Assembly: GCF_032121415.1 (NCBI RefSeq)
Contig: NZ_CP135079.1
Span: forward strand, 6,014,001-6,078,000
From: Streptomyces parvus
Lineage (GTDB): Bacteria > Actinomycetota > Actinomycetes > Streptomycetales > Streptomycetaceae
DNA length: 64,000 bases
Direction: 5' to 3'
How positions within the stretch are numbered: the stretch's first letter is position 1; each line of letters opens with the position of its first letter. Made by a program: the position numbers and the translations under genes. Positions 51,432 through 60,873 of this stretch are shown piece after piece. The notes under the pieces are model-generated. The model ran no database searches and was not told the DNA's origin. It worked only from the letters and a program-made list of their open reading frames with translations.

Positions 51432-52630
51432 CGGCGGTTCAGGTATGCCTGGAAGGCACGGTGAAGCGCATGGTTGGCGCTGCCGCCCACTGGCCTCTCC
51501 CATTCCCCCAACGTCTCGACGACCTGCCCACCGGTGCCGAGCTTCCACCGCAGCAATCCGTACGCACGTTCCTCCGGATCGAGAGTGGAGGGTACCCCGC
51601 GCATGTCGTAGACGTCCGCCCCGGCCGCGTGGGCGTCCAGCAGCATCCGCCACTGAAGGGCGTTGGAGGGCCTGACCTCGCGGCGGTGGTCGGCCGACGC
51701 ACCGGTCTGGTACCAGGCCCGGCGGCCCACCGCGATCATCGTGTGGGCGGCCAGGATCTCGCCCCGGTGCCGGGCGAGGTACAGCTTCATACGGCCCGGT
51801 TCCTCGGCGTTGAGAGCGGCGTACTGACGCTCGTAGTACGCGAGTGAGCGGCCGAGACGGAATCCGTCCCTGCGCTCGGTGACGGTGAGCAGGCGGCTGA
51901 ACTCGGGCAGGTCCGCCGCACTGCCGACCACCACCTCCACGCACTCCTTCCGGGCCCGGCGCACATTGCGTCGCCATTCCTGGTTGAGCCCGGTCCACAG
52001 GTCGTCCGGGGTGCGTCCGGCGAGCGGAACCCGAAAGACGTGGCGGGGCTGGGCGTCCCCGCCCTGGTCCGTCCCGTCGCCACCGCAGCGCCGCCAGCCC
52101 CTGACCCGCAGCCGGTCGGCGACGGCGGAGCCGAGGGGGTCGACCTCGCTGGCCAGGACGTCATCGAGGCGGCGGCCCGGTGCGGCGAGCGGCTTGAGCC
52201 GGGCGGCGTCCCAGCGCCGGTAGGCGGGCGACGGGCCGATGCGCACGGCGAAGGCCCCCGCACGGCGCAGGTACTCCAGCAGCGGATCGAGCCAGTCGTC
52301 GACGTCGGGGTCGCTCCAGTCGGCGACGGGGCCCTCGGGGAGGTAGGCGAAGTACTTGCGCGTGCCGGGGAACTGACGCAGCAGCACCAGAGCCGCCCCC
52401 GTCAGCGCGCCCACCTCCGGATCGGGCCCCCAGCCGATCAGTCGGGAGTGCCAGCCCTCTTTGACGGCGGCCCAGGACGGGCACTGGAGGAAGCCGGGGC
52501 CGAGGGCCCGGCCTTCGGGAGACGTGAGGAAGGCGCGGTAGGTCTTCGGGCTGATGGTGTCCAGGGCAAGGCCCCGGTTCCGTGCGCGGCGCACGGGGCT
52601 GGACGACGACGGCACGAGCAGCGCTGACAC
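51428..52630 (-). CDS. FemX/FemAB-like peptidoglycan bridge aminoacyltransferase
   Basis: 400 residues, GTG 52630 with GGAGAGG upstream. It belongs to the FemAB/GNAT-like family that adds amino acids from aminoacyl-tRNA to lipid II stem peptides: FLQCPSWAAVKEGWHSRLIG, GALVLLRQFPGTRKYFAYLP, the conserved LNQEWRRNVRRARKECVEV, RRDGFRLGRSLAYYERQYAA, AWYQTGASADHRREVRPSNA and VYDMRGVPSTLDP. In streptomycetes these proteins attach Gly to the peptide bridge or build resistance bridges (VanK-type); which one is not clear. It is the first gene of the five-gene minus-strand unit with MurJ, and divergent from the L,D-transpeptidase gene. Confidence 0.85.
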   Translation of the reverse strand: MSALLVPSSSSPVRRARNRGLALDTISPKTYRAFLTSPEGRALGPGFLQCPSWAAVKEGWHSRLIGWGPDPEVGALTGAALVLLRQFPGTRKYFAYLPEGPVADWSDPDVDDWLDPLLEYLRRAGAFAVRIGPSPAYRRWDAARLKPLAAPGRRLDDVLASEVDPLGSAVADRLRVRGWRRCGGDGTDQGGDAQPRHVFRVPLAGRTPDDLWTGLNQEWRRNVRRARKECVEVVVGSAADLPEFSRLLTVTERRDGFRLGRSLAYYERQYAALNAEEPGRMKLYLARHRGEILAAHTMIAVGRRAWYQTGASADHRREVRPSNALQWRMLLDAHAAGADVYDMRGVPSTLDPEERAYGLLRWKLGTGGQVVETLGEWERPVGGSANHALHRAFQAYLNRR

Positions 52631-52873
52631 GGTCTGGCCTCTCCTTCTCCCCGGACCCGGTCGCGGGGACGGCTCCCCGGACGTTTCGCGGGGATGCGGA
52701 GGATGCTCACAGCGCTTCATGACCGCTCCGAGCGGCGAATGTGACCGGACCATGACCGTTCCTCACCAGTCGCCGTCACATCGCCCCACGGCGTCTGAAC
52801 TGGGGTTTTCCGGCTCTACAGTCGCAGCATCGCCGACTCGTCCGGCTCTCTCGCGGCTCTCCCGGAGGTCCTG

Positions 52874-54085
52874 TTGCCCCGCTCGTCACGCATACCCGTA
52901 CTGGTCCACGCCCGCGTCCGCGCCGCCGTGGTGGCCGCTCTGGTGACCCCTCTCGCCGCCTGCTCGACGAGCGCCTCTCCCGGTGCCCCGGCCGCCGAGG
53001 CGACACCGAGCCCCGCCGACCGGCCCGTCACGGTCTCCGTCACACCGACGGGCAAGCAGACCCCGGCCGGTGAGCCCGTACGGGTCACGGTCTCGGGCGG
53101 CCGCCTCACCTCGGTGACCGTCACCGACACCGAGGGCCGCCGGCTGGCCGGAAAGGCCGCCGCCGACGGCCGGTCCTGGGTCTCCGACCGCAAGGCCGTA
53201 CCCGGCGAGGCGTACGAGGTGACGGCCGCGACCCGGAGTGCGGGCGGAACCGCCCGGAGTGTCCGGTCCGGCTTCACCACGGCGGCGGCGGCCGAGGTCA
53301 ACAAGGTCGACTGGCGACCGGGCACGGGCACCACCGTCGGCGTCGCCCAGCCCATCTCCCTGGTCTTCGACCATCCGGTCGAGAACCGGGCCGAGGTCGA
53401 GAAGCAGCTCAAGGTCACCACCTCGAACGACACCGAGGGCTCCTGGGGCTGGATGCGCGACTGGTCGGGCCGGGACCGGGTGGACTGGCGGCCCGAAACG
53501 TACTGGAAGCCGGGGACCGAGGTCACGCTGAAAGCCGAGCTGAACGGTACCGACTCCGGCGCGGACGGCGGCTGGTTCGTACGCGACTACACGACGGCCT
53601 TCACCATCGGCGACCGGCAGATCGTCGAGGTCGACCTCGACCGCCACCGGCTCTCCCTCGTACGGGACGGCAGGACGGTCCGCCGGATCCCGGTCTCCGG
53701 CGGCACGCCCGGCGGCGACAAGCGGTCCTGGCGAGGGACCGCCGTCCTCATGGCCAAGGAGGGCACGATCAACATGAACTCCGAGACGGTGGGCCTCGCC
53801 GACGCCTACGACAAGATGGTCGACCACTCCATGCGGTTGACCTGGTCGGGCATGTACGCCCACGCCGCCCCGTGGAACGCCCGCCATCTCGGCAGGGCCA
53901 ACCGGAGTTCCGGGTGCATCGGTATGAGCGACGCGGACGCGGCCTGGTTCTACGGGCAGGTGCGGCCGGGCGATCCGTTCGAGATCACCGGCAAGGACAC
54001 CAAGGGCGTGGTCGCGCCGGGGAACGGCTTCGGCGCGTGGAATCTCTCGTGGACCGAGTGGCAGGGGAAGAGCGCGTTGCGCTGA
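52874..54085 (+). CDS. L,D-transpeptidase (YkuD), lipoprotein with Ig-like domains
   Basis: 403 residues. The start is TTG 52874, which has a good GGAGG six bases upstream and gives a lipoprotein leader ending in TPLAAC. Two Ig-like beta-sandwich domains precede the YkuD catalytic domain (RQIVEVDLDRHRLSLVRDG from about 250). The active-site motif has the His in MYAHAAPWNARHL and Cys348 in NRSSGCIGMSDADAAWFYG. It makes 3-3 cross-links in peptidoglycan, replacing penicillin-binding-protein links. It is divergent from the FemX-like/MurJ operon, so the whole region serves wall synthesis. Confidence 0.93.
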   Translation: MPRSSRIPVLVHARVRAAVVAALVTPLAACSTSASPGAPAAEATPSPADRPVTVSVTPTGKQTPAGEPVRVTVSGGRLTSVTVTDTEGRRLAGKAAADGRSWVSDRKAVPGEAYEVTAATRSAGGTARSVRSGFTTAAAAEVNKVDWRPGTGTTVGVAQPISLVFDHPVENRAEVEKQLKVTTSNDTEGSWGWMRDWSGRDRVDWRPETYWKPGTEVTLKAELNGTDSGADGGWFVRDYTTAFTIGDRQIVEVDLDRHRLSLVRDGRTVRRIPVSGGTPGGDKRSWRGTAVLMAKEGTINMNSETVGLADAYDKMVDHSMRLTWSGMYAHAAPWNARHLGRANRSSGCIGMSDADAAWFYGQVRPGDPFEITGKDTKGVVAPGNGFGAWNLSWTEWQGKSALR

Positions 54086-54113
54086 GACCGTTCGGCGCAG
54101 TGGGTCGTCGCGG

Positions 54114-55094
54114 TCACTGGCCGGAACCGATCACCGGATAGTGGTCGGAGAGGTTCGTGTACGTGTACTGCTTGCCCCAGCTGGACACCGTCCACGGGGT
54201 GCTCTGCTCCTTGACCACATCGTTCTTCCAGCCCGACGGCTTGGCGTGGCCCGTGCGGTGCAGGACGTGGTCCAGGTCCTCGCGGGGGTCGTCGGGGTAG
54301 CGCTCGGAGGCTATGGAGTTGTCGCGGGTGTCGAAGGAGTACGTGTGGCCCGTCCGGGAGTCCGGGGTGGTCAGGCCGGCGTCGGAGAGGAACGACGCGT
54401 ACTCCGCCGAGTGCCCGTCGACGTTGAAGTCGCCTGCCACGACGACCTGTTCGGAGGCCGGGATGTTCTTCGCGTCGAGGAACGCGTCCATCTGCCTGAA
54501 CTGCCGGCTGCGCGTCTGCGCCGCCTCGCCCGCCGAGCAGCCGGGGTCGGTCGACTGGGCGTGGGTGCCGACGACATGGACCCGCGCGCCGTTCACGTCC
54601 AGCACCGCGTAGGCGAAGCCCTTGTTCGAGAACCAGTCGCCGCCGCAGGCGTCCTTGAAGACGAACTGCTCCTTGCGCACGATCGGCCACTTGCTGAGGA
54701 TGGTGACGCCGCCGTCCTCCGGCGTCGTCGCCGAGTAGGAGCCGCCCGTCGCGTCCCAGCCGCTCCTGCTCCGGCCGACCACCGGGGTCCGGTGCGGGTA
54801 CTGGGCGGCCGAGTCGCGCAGCAGCGCGTCGGATGCGCCGTTGTCGAAGGCCTCCTGGATCACCACGACGTCGTTGCCCTGGAAGAACGACGTCTTCGGG
54901 ATCTCGGCCGCCCGGTGGTCCTGGCCCCAGTTGGGGTACAGCGTCTTGCTGAAGAGGAACGCGTTGTACGAGAGCACCCGCAGTGACGGGGTCTCGGCAG
55001 CCGCTGCCTGCGGAGCGTTCGCGGCGAGGGTGACGGTGGCGAGCGCGGCGGACAGGGTGACGCCGGTCAGGCGGCGGAACGCGGTGTTCGGCAC
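54114..55094 (-). CDS. Secreted sphingomyelin phosphodiesterase (sphingomyelinase C)
   Basis: 326 residues, GTG 55094 with AGGAG seven bases upstream. The signal peptide (LTGVTLSAALATVTLAANAPQ) leads to an endonuclease/exonuclease/phosphatase-fold domain: VLSYNAFLFSKTLYP, VVVIQEAFDNGASDALL with the metal Glu, VVVAGDFNVDGHSAEYASFL with the Asp and Asn, DDPREDLDHVLHR, and LSDHYPVIGS with the catalytic His. It hydrolyses sphingomyelin to ceramide and phosphocholine, a typical cytolytic activity. It is monocistronic, with a palindromic TACCCACGGGTA 61 bases upstream of its start. Confidence 0.9.
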   Translation of the reverse strand: MPNTAFRRLTGVTLSAALATVTLAANAPQAAAAETPSLRVLSYNAFLFSKTLYPNWGQDHRAAEIPKTSFFQGNDVVVIQEAFDNGASDALLRDSAAQYPHRTPVVGRSRSGWDATGGSYSATTPEDGGVTILSKWPIVRKEQFVFKDACGGDWFSNKGFAYAVLDVNGARVHVVGTHAQSTDPGCSAGEAAQTRSRQFRQMDAFLDAKNIPASEQVVVAGDFNVDGHSAEYASFLSDAGLTTPDSRTGHTYSFDTRDNSIASERYPDDPREDLDHVLHRTGHAKPSGWKNDVVKEQSTPWTVSSWGKQYTYTNLSDHYPVIGSGQ

Positions 55095-55154
55095 GGGGTC
55101 TCCTGGGATCGAGTGGGGGGCGTACCGGGCGACCCCCATCCAAGCAGCGGCAGT

Positions 55155-55166
55155 TACCCACGGGTA
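55155..55166. promoter_or_regulatory. Palindromic site upstream of the sphingomyelinase gene
   Basis: TACCC-AC-GGGTA, a 12-bp inverted repeat about 60 bp upstream of the sphingomyelinase GTG, in the promoter region. Short, so only suggestive of an operator. Confidence 0.35.
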
Positions 55167-55325
55167 GACATCGGATGGCACGAGTCTGTCCGATCGGCTG
55201 CCATCCGGATCCCGGCCGGAAACGCCGACTCCGGTGCGCCGCGGCTCGGGGTACGCGGCGGCTCGGATACGCATCCGCCCGGGCGCGCCGCCGCTCGGGC
55301 GCGCCCAGCAGGGACGTGTCGCGGT

Positions 55326-55961
55326 TCAGGCGAGGGCGCCGTACACGATCAGGTTGTCCACCGGGTGGCCCTCCGCGTCGAACTCCCCGTCGCAGGTGAT
55401 GAGCCGCAGCGTGCTGCCCTTCGTCGGGCCGTAGACCTTCTCGGTGGGGAACGCGTTCTTCCTGACCGCTTCCTTCCCCGTGACCGTGAAGCGCAGGGTC
55501 TTCCCCGCCCCGTCGCGGACCAGCACCTCGGCGCCGTCGGCGATGTTCTTGAGGTCGTGGAAGACGGCCCGGCCGAAACGGGTGTCGTTGTGGCCGATCA
55601 GTACCGCCGGGCCCGGTGCGCCGGGCACGGGCCCGCCGCGGTACCAGCCCGCCGTCATACCCTTCTCCGCCGGCGGGACCTCGACCGTGCCGTCCGCGTT
55701 GAGGCCCAGCTCCATGAGGGTGCTCCGTACGCCGATCGAGGGGATGGAGACCTCGGTGGGAGCCGACCGCTCCGCCTCATCCGTCCGGGGCGGCGCGGTC
55801 GATCCGGAGCCCGCCCCGTCCCGTGCCGAAGCGGAGGGGGCGGCGGCCTTGGCCGCGGAGGGCTCGTCGGACGAGCATCCGGCGAGGGCGACGCAGGCCG
55901 CGACGGCGGTCAGCAGCGCGGCGGTCCGCCGGAAGCGGTGGGGCGTACGGGGCGACGGCAC
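55326..55961 (-). CDS. Class F sortase
   Basis: 211 residues, GTG 55961 with CGGAGT upstream. The leader ends in a lipobox-like LAGC, so it may be lipid-anchored, which is usual for actinobacterial SrtF-type enzymes. The catalytic domain has the His in VLIGHNDTRFG and Cys in LRLITCDGEFDAEG, with a final strand NLIVYGALA. The usual Arg near the C-terminus is not obvious: the segment reads HPVDNLIVYG where related enzymes often have Y-R-D-N or Y-T-D-N. Class F sortases are poorly understood. A wall-protein-like gene lies 87 bases upstream on the same strand and may be its substrate. Confidence 0.85.
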   Translation of the reverse strand: MPSPRTPHRFRRTAALLTAVAACVALAGCSSDEPSAAKAAAPSASARDGAGSGSTAPPRTDEAERSAPTEVSIPSIGVRSTLMELGLNADGTVEVPPAEKGMTAGWYRGGPVPGAPGPAVLIGHNDTRFGRAVFHDLKNIADGAEVLVRDGAGKTLRFTVTGKEAVRKNAFPTEKVYGPTKGSTLRLITCDGEFDAEGHPVDNLIVYGALA

Positions 55962-56048
55962 AGAAGACTCCGGAATCGGGGCGGGGGTGGCTCGGGGACG
56001 GGTGTGGCGCCGTCCCGGTGCGGGGCGGCGCCACAGTCAGCGGTCGGG

Positions 56049-56492
56049 TCAGCCGTTGTGGCCGGCCGCCGAGCGGCGGCGCAGCACGAGCGTGCCCGCC
56101 CCCGCGAGCAGCGCGGCCCCGGCCGAACCGGCCAGCAGCGCGGTGCTGTTGTCGCCACTTCCGGCCGGGCGTTCACCGGCGGCGACACCGCCGCGCGGGG
56201 TCACCGCCGGTGCGGCCTCCGAGGGTGCGGTCTCCTTCGCCGCGGGTGCCGGGCGGTCGCCCGCCGCCACGCCGCCGCGCGGGGTCACCGCCGGGGCGGC
56301 GTCCCTCGGGGCTTTTGACGGGGCATCCGCCGCGGCCTCGGTCCGCTCCGGGGCCGGTGTGGCCGCGACGGGCGCCGACGGCTTCGGGGAGGCGTCGGCG
56401 AAGGCGGCGGCGGACGGGACCAGCACCGCGCCGGCCGCGACAGCGGCGAGGACGGCGGCGCGCAGGGTGGTGCGCGAGGGGAAAGCGGTCAT
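56049..56492 (-). CDS. Secreted repeat protein with wall-sorting-like C-terminus
   Basis: 147 residues, ATG 56492 with GGAG upstream. The signal peptide (LRAAVLAAVAAGAVLVPSAA) is followed by an Ala/Pro-rich stalk that contains two near-copies of AAPAVTPRGGVAAGDRPA (the second with E in place of D), then a hydrophobic helix LLAGSAGAALLAGAGTLVL and an Arg-rich tail RRRS. That is the plan of a sortase substrate, but no LPxTG-type motif precedes the helix; the nearest residues are RPAGSGDNS. The sortase gene lies 87 bases downstream. Whether they work together is inference. Confidence 0.65.
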   Translation of the reverse strand: MTAFPSRTTLRAAVLAAVAAGAVLVPSAAAFADASPKPSAPVAATPAPERTEAAADAPSKAPRDAAPAVTPRGGVAAGDRPAPAAKETAPSEAAPAVTPRGGVAAGERPAGSGDNSTALLAGSAGAALLAGAGTLVLRRRSAAGHNG

Positions 56493-56609
56493 ACGGATGG
56501 CTCCATTCCATACTTTGCCCGTGACGGTCCCGGGTGCCGGTTCGCACCGGGGACGGGGCATGCCGCCAGGCTGGCGTGGAGATATGAAGAAGCTGTCAGA
56601 ACGCTGTGG

Positions 56610-58707
56610 TCATCCCATCAGGGGCCGGACGGCGGCTCTTCCGGGCAGCCGGAGGGTGAACGTCGACCCCTCGCCCTCGGAGCTCGTCGCCTCCACCGTG
56701 CCGCCGTGCGCCTCGACCAGTTTGCGGACGATGGCCAGGCCCAGACCGCTTCCGCCGGTGCGGCGGCTGCGGGACTTCTCGGCGCGCCAGAACCGGTCGA
56801 AGACATGGGGGAGGCCGTCCGCGGGGATACCGGATCCGGTGTCCATCACCTCGATCACCACCGTCCCGCCGCCGATCACGACCGGGCCGCCGCTCTCCTC
56901 GGAGACATACGGCCCGGAGGCGTCCCGCCCAGAGGCGTACGGCCCGCGAACGACCGGCCCGGCGGCGTCCGGCTCCGCGACGTACGCACGCAGCGTCACC
57001 CGCCCGCCCTCCGGCGTGTGCCGTACGGCGTTGGACACCAGGTTGCCCACCGCCTGCCGCAGCCGGACCGGGTCCGCGCTCAGCGCCGGGCCAGGGGCGG
57101 GTGTCGTGACGGCGAGCGTCACCCCCGCCTTCTCCGCCCGTGCCTGGTGCGCGGCGGCGACCTGGCCCAACAGCTCCCGGACCTCGACGGGTTCCGGGTG
57201 CAGGCGCAGCGCCCCCGCGTCGGCCGCCGCCAGGTCCTGGAGGTCGTCGATGATGTGCTGGAGCAGCACGGCCTCCTCCAGCAGCGAGGAGACGAACGCC
57301 GGGTCGGGGTCGGCGAGTCCGTCCTGGGCGGCCTCCAGCCAGCCCCGGATGTTGCTCAGCGGGGTGCGCAGCTCATGGGCGACATCGCTCACCATCGCCT
57401 TGCGCTGTTCCTCCAGCCGCGCCCGATGGGCCGACATGTCGTTGAACGCCGCGGCCAGCCGCCCGACCTCGTCGTCCCCCGACACCGGCACCGACGCCGA
57501 CTGCTCCCCGTCCCGCATCCGCTGCGCTGCGCCGGTCAGAGCATGCAGCGGACGTACCAGCCGGGCTCCCGCGAACACCGACGCGCCCACCGTGAGGGCC
57601 AGTACGAGCGCGGCTGCTCCGGCGATCCTGGCGGTGTTCGCCGGGGAGAGATCGAAGCCGGGCAGCGTCGCGCCGCCCTCGTCACCGATGAAGAGGAGGG
57701 CGGGGGACGCCACGTAGGAACTGAGCTGTTCGCTCCGGGCCGTGCCCACGCAGGACGCGATGGCCCGGTCGTTCTCCCCGGTCCGCTCCGGCATCGCGAC
57801 CGACGGCGCGGCCTCCTCCGCGGGGGCGTCGCGCGGCGCGGGCACCGGCCGTGGCGTGAGCGCCCCGGGGTCGGCCGGCACGGCCACGGGGGCCGGATCG
57901 CCCCAGGACAGATCGTTGTTCAGCTGTACGCCGTCGCGGCCCTGGCGCTTCAGGCAGGCGTCGGCCAGCTCGGTGAGCGCGTCGAGCGCCTTGCGTTCCG
58001 AACGGGTGGGCGTGTCCAGGGCGGCGAGATCGCAGCGGGTGCCCAGGGCGCGTTCGGGGTCGTTGCCCACGATCTGCACCCGGGGGCGGCCGCTCGCGCC
58101 GACCACCACGTCCGAGGCGATCCCCGCCCGGTTCAGGCACGCCACCTTGTCGTCCGCCGTCCGCCGCAACGCCCGGATGTCGGCCGCGGAGAGCCGGAAA
58201 GGACCCACTGCCCGGGGGTCGATCCGGTCGGCCGCCGTCCCCTGCCCGTTGGCCCCGCGCGCCGCCAGAACGGTGTCCACGGACAACGGGTCGACCACGG
58301 CCGACGCCTGCGGCGGGAGCGCCGGGGCGGTCGGCCCGGTGGCGGAGTCCGCGAGCGGCTGACGGCCCTGCGTGGTCAGGGCGACCCGGCGGCCCGACTC
58401 CCGCGCCAGCTTCCGGACCGTCGCCCCGACCCCGTCCCAGGTCGGGTTGCGGGCGGCGTACTCCAGCAGGGTGTCGTAGATCCGGGCGTCCGCGGTGAGG
58501 TTCTGCCCCTGCTCCTGCTTGATCGCGCCCGAGGTGGTCTGTACGGCGATCCAGGCGGTGGCCGCCACCGAACACGCGGCGACCAGTGCGGAGACGGCGA
58601 GCAGCCGCCCCAGCAGACTGCGCCGCAGCGGCAGCCGTGCCCGGTCCGGCCGGGGCGGCGGCAACCGGGCCCGGCCCGGCTCCTGCCGCGCGCCGTGCCC
58701 ACGAGCC

Positions 58708-58715
<8 letters not shown>
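56610..58715 (-). CDS. Two-component sensor histidine kinase with large Cys-containing sensor
   Basis: 701 residues, GTG 58715 overlapping the response regulator stop by eight bases. A basic N-terminus and helix (LLAVSALVAACSVAATAWIA) precede a 310-residue extracellular region with Cys in VACLNRAG, TRCDLAAL, DACLKRQG and ASCVGTA, then helix 2 (AGAAALVLALTVGASVFAGA), HAMP, HisKA (MVSDVAHELRTPLSNIRGW) and HATPase with VGNLVSNAVRHTP, DTGSGIP and GSGLGLAI. An insertion of about 30 residues (VVRGPYASGRDASGPYVSEE) sits in the ATPase. It is 118 bases downstream of the start of the sorting-like gene and shares its strand. Confidence 0.92.
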
Positions 58716-59433
<718 letters not shown>

Positions 59434-59574
59434 GCCCCCGATCGTAGAGCGGCGGGACCACGATCGAAAATGAGCGCGAACAGGGCCCAGGGGTTCACAG
59501 AACCTCCTTATAGTGGTGCCGCGTTGATCGTATGGTCGCAACGCGCGAAGTCGCCGCCACTGGGAGTCCGTACG

Positions 59575-60873
59575 ATGACGAACCCCTCGTCCGCCACGCC
59601 CGCGTCCCCGACCGGTACCGGCGGCTGTCCCATCGGCGCCGGTACGGGCGCCGTCGCCCTCGGAGGGCCCGGTTCCGACGCCGAACCCCAGGACTTCTAC
59701 CGCTCCATGCGGCGCGAGCACGGCCCCGTCGTCCCGGTCGAGCTGCCCGGCGGCTTTCCCGCCTGGCTGGTGATCGGCTACCGGGAACTCCACCAGGTCA
59801 CCAGTGACGGGGAGTTGTTCCCCCGGGACGTCTCCCTGTGGAACCAGTGGGGCGACATCCCCGCCGACTGGCCGCTCCTGCCCATGGTGGGGACCCCGAT
59901 GCCGTCCATCTACTTCACCGCCGGGGCCGAGCACCGCCGCCACGTCGACATGGTCGTCCCCGCCCTCGAAGGGGTGGACCCCTTCGAAATCCGGCAGCAC
60001 TGCGAGCAGTTGGCGGACCGGCTCATCGACGCCGTCTGCAGCCGGGGAACCGCCGACCTCGTCGCCGAGTTCGCCGAACCGCTGCCCGTCCTCGTACTCG
60101 CCCGGCTCGTCGGCTTCCCCGACGACGAAGGCGCCGACATCGCACGCGTGCTCAAGGACCTCGCTGACGGCGGGCCCGAGGCACAGAAGGCGCACCTGCG
60201 CTTCGGCGAGCACATGCAGCGGCTCGTCGCGGACAAGCGGGCCCGGCCCGGCGACGACGTGACCTCGCGGATGCTGGCCCACCCCGGGCCGTTCACCGAC
60301 GAGGAGTACGCGCTCGACCTGATGGCCATCACGGCCGCCGGGCATCTGACCACCGCCGACTGGATCAGCAACTCAACCCGGCTGATGCTCACCGAGGACC
60401 AGTTCGCCGACGCGCTGTCCGGCGGCCGGCACAGCGTCGCCGAGGCCATGAACGAGGTGCTCTGGGAGGACGGCCCCACCCAGATCCTGGCCGGTCGCTG
60501 GGCGGCGCGTGACACCCGGCTCGGCGGCCGGAGCATCGTCCGCGGCGACATGCTGCTGCTCGGCCTCGGCGCCGCCAACGCCGACCCCCACATCCGGCAG
60601 CAGGTCACCGCATCCGCCGTCCGCTCCGGGCAGGGCGGCAACAGCGCCCATCTGGCGTTCAGCCACGGCGAGTACCGCTGCCCCTTCCCCGCCCAGGAGA
60701 TCGCCGAGATCATCGCCCGCACCGGCATCGAAGTGCTGCTGGACCGGCTGCCCGATCTCGAACTGGCCGTCCCCGCCACCGACCTGGTCCGCCGGCCGTC
60801 CGCCTTCCTGCGCGGCACGATCGCGCTGCCCGTCCGCTTCACCCCCGTACGCACGACAGGAGACGCGTTGTGA
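59575..60873 (+). CDS. Cytochrome P450, CYP157-like, lacking the ExxR arginine
   Basis: 432 residues, ATG 59575. The I-helix (ITAAGHLTTADWI) and heme-binding loop (LAFSHGEYRCPFPAQEIA, Cys369) are present. The K-helix motif, almost always E-x-x-R, reads Glu294-V-L-Trp297, so the arginine is replaced. That is the hallmark of the CYP157 family of streptomycetes, which were reported to lack ExxR. The loop also has FSHGEYRCP instead of FGxGxHxCxG. The next gene is a normal P450 that overlaps it by four bases, the CYP157-CYP154 pairing often seen at the end of conservons. No conservon genes (roadblock/GTPase set) precede it here. A TATAGT hexamer at 59509-59514 may be its -10. Confidence 0.85.
   Translation: MTNPSSATPASPTGTGGCPIGAGTGAVALGGPGSDAEPQDFYRSMRREHGPVVPVELPGGFPAWLVIGYRELHQVTSDGELFPRDVSLWNQWGDIPADWPLLPMVGTPMPSIYFTAGAEHRRHVDMVVPALEGVDPFEIRQHCEQLADRLIDAVCSRGTADLVAEFAEPLPVLVLARLVGFPDDEGADIARVLKDLADGGPEAQKAHLRFGEHMQRLVADKRARPGDDVTSRMLAHPGPFTDEEYALDLMAITAAGHLTTADWISNSTRLMLTEDQFADALSGGRHSVAEAMNEVLWEDGPTQILAGRWAARDTRLGGRSIVRGDMLLLGLGAANADPHIRQQVTASAVRSGQGGNSAHLAFSHGEYRCPFPAQEIAEIIARTGIEVLLDRLPDLELAVPATDLVRRPSAFLRGTIALPVRFTPVRTTGDAL

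Noticed and set aside
55095..55325. Small gene between the sphingomyelinase and sortase
   Set aside because: Frames here are short, Arg/Pro-rich and lack starts; it looks like promoter plus GC-rich direct repeats of GGGCGCGCC.
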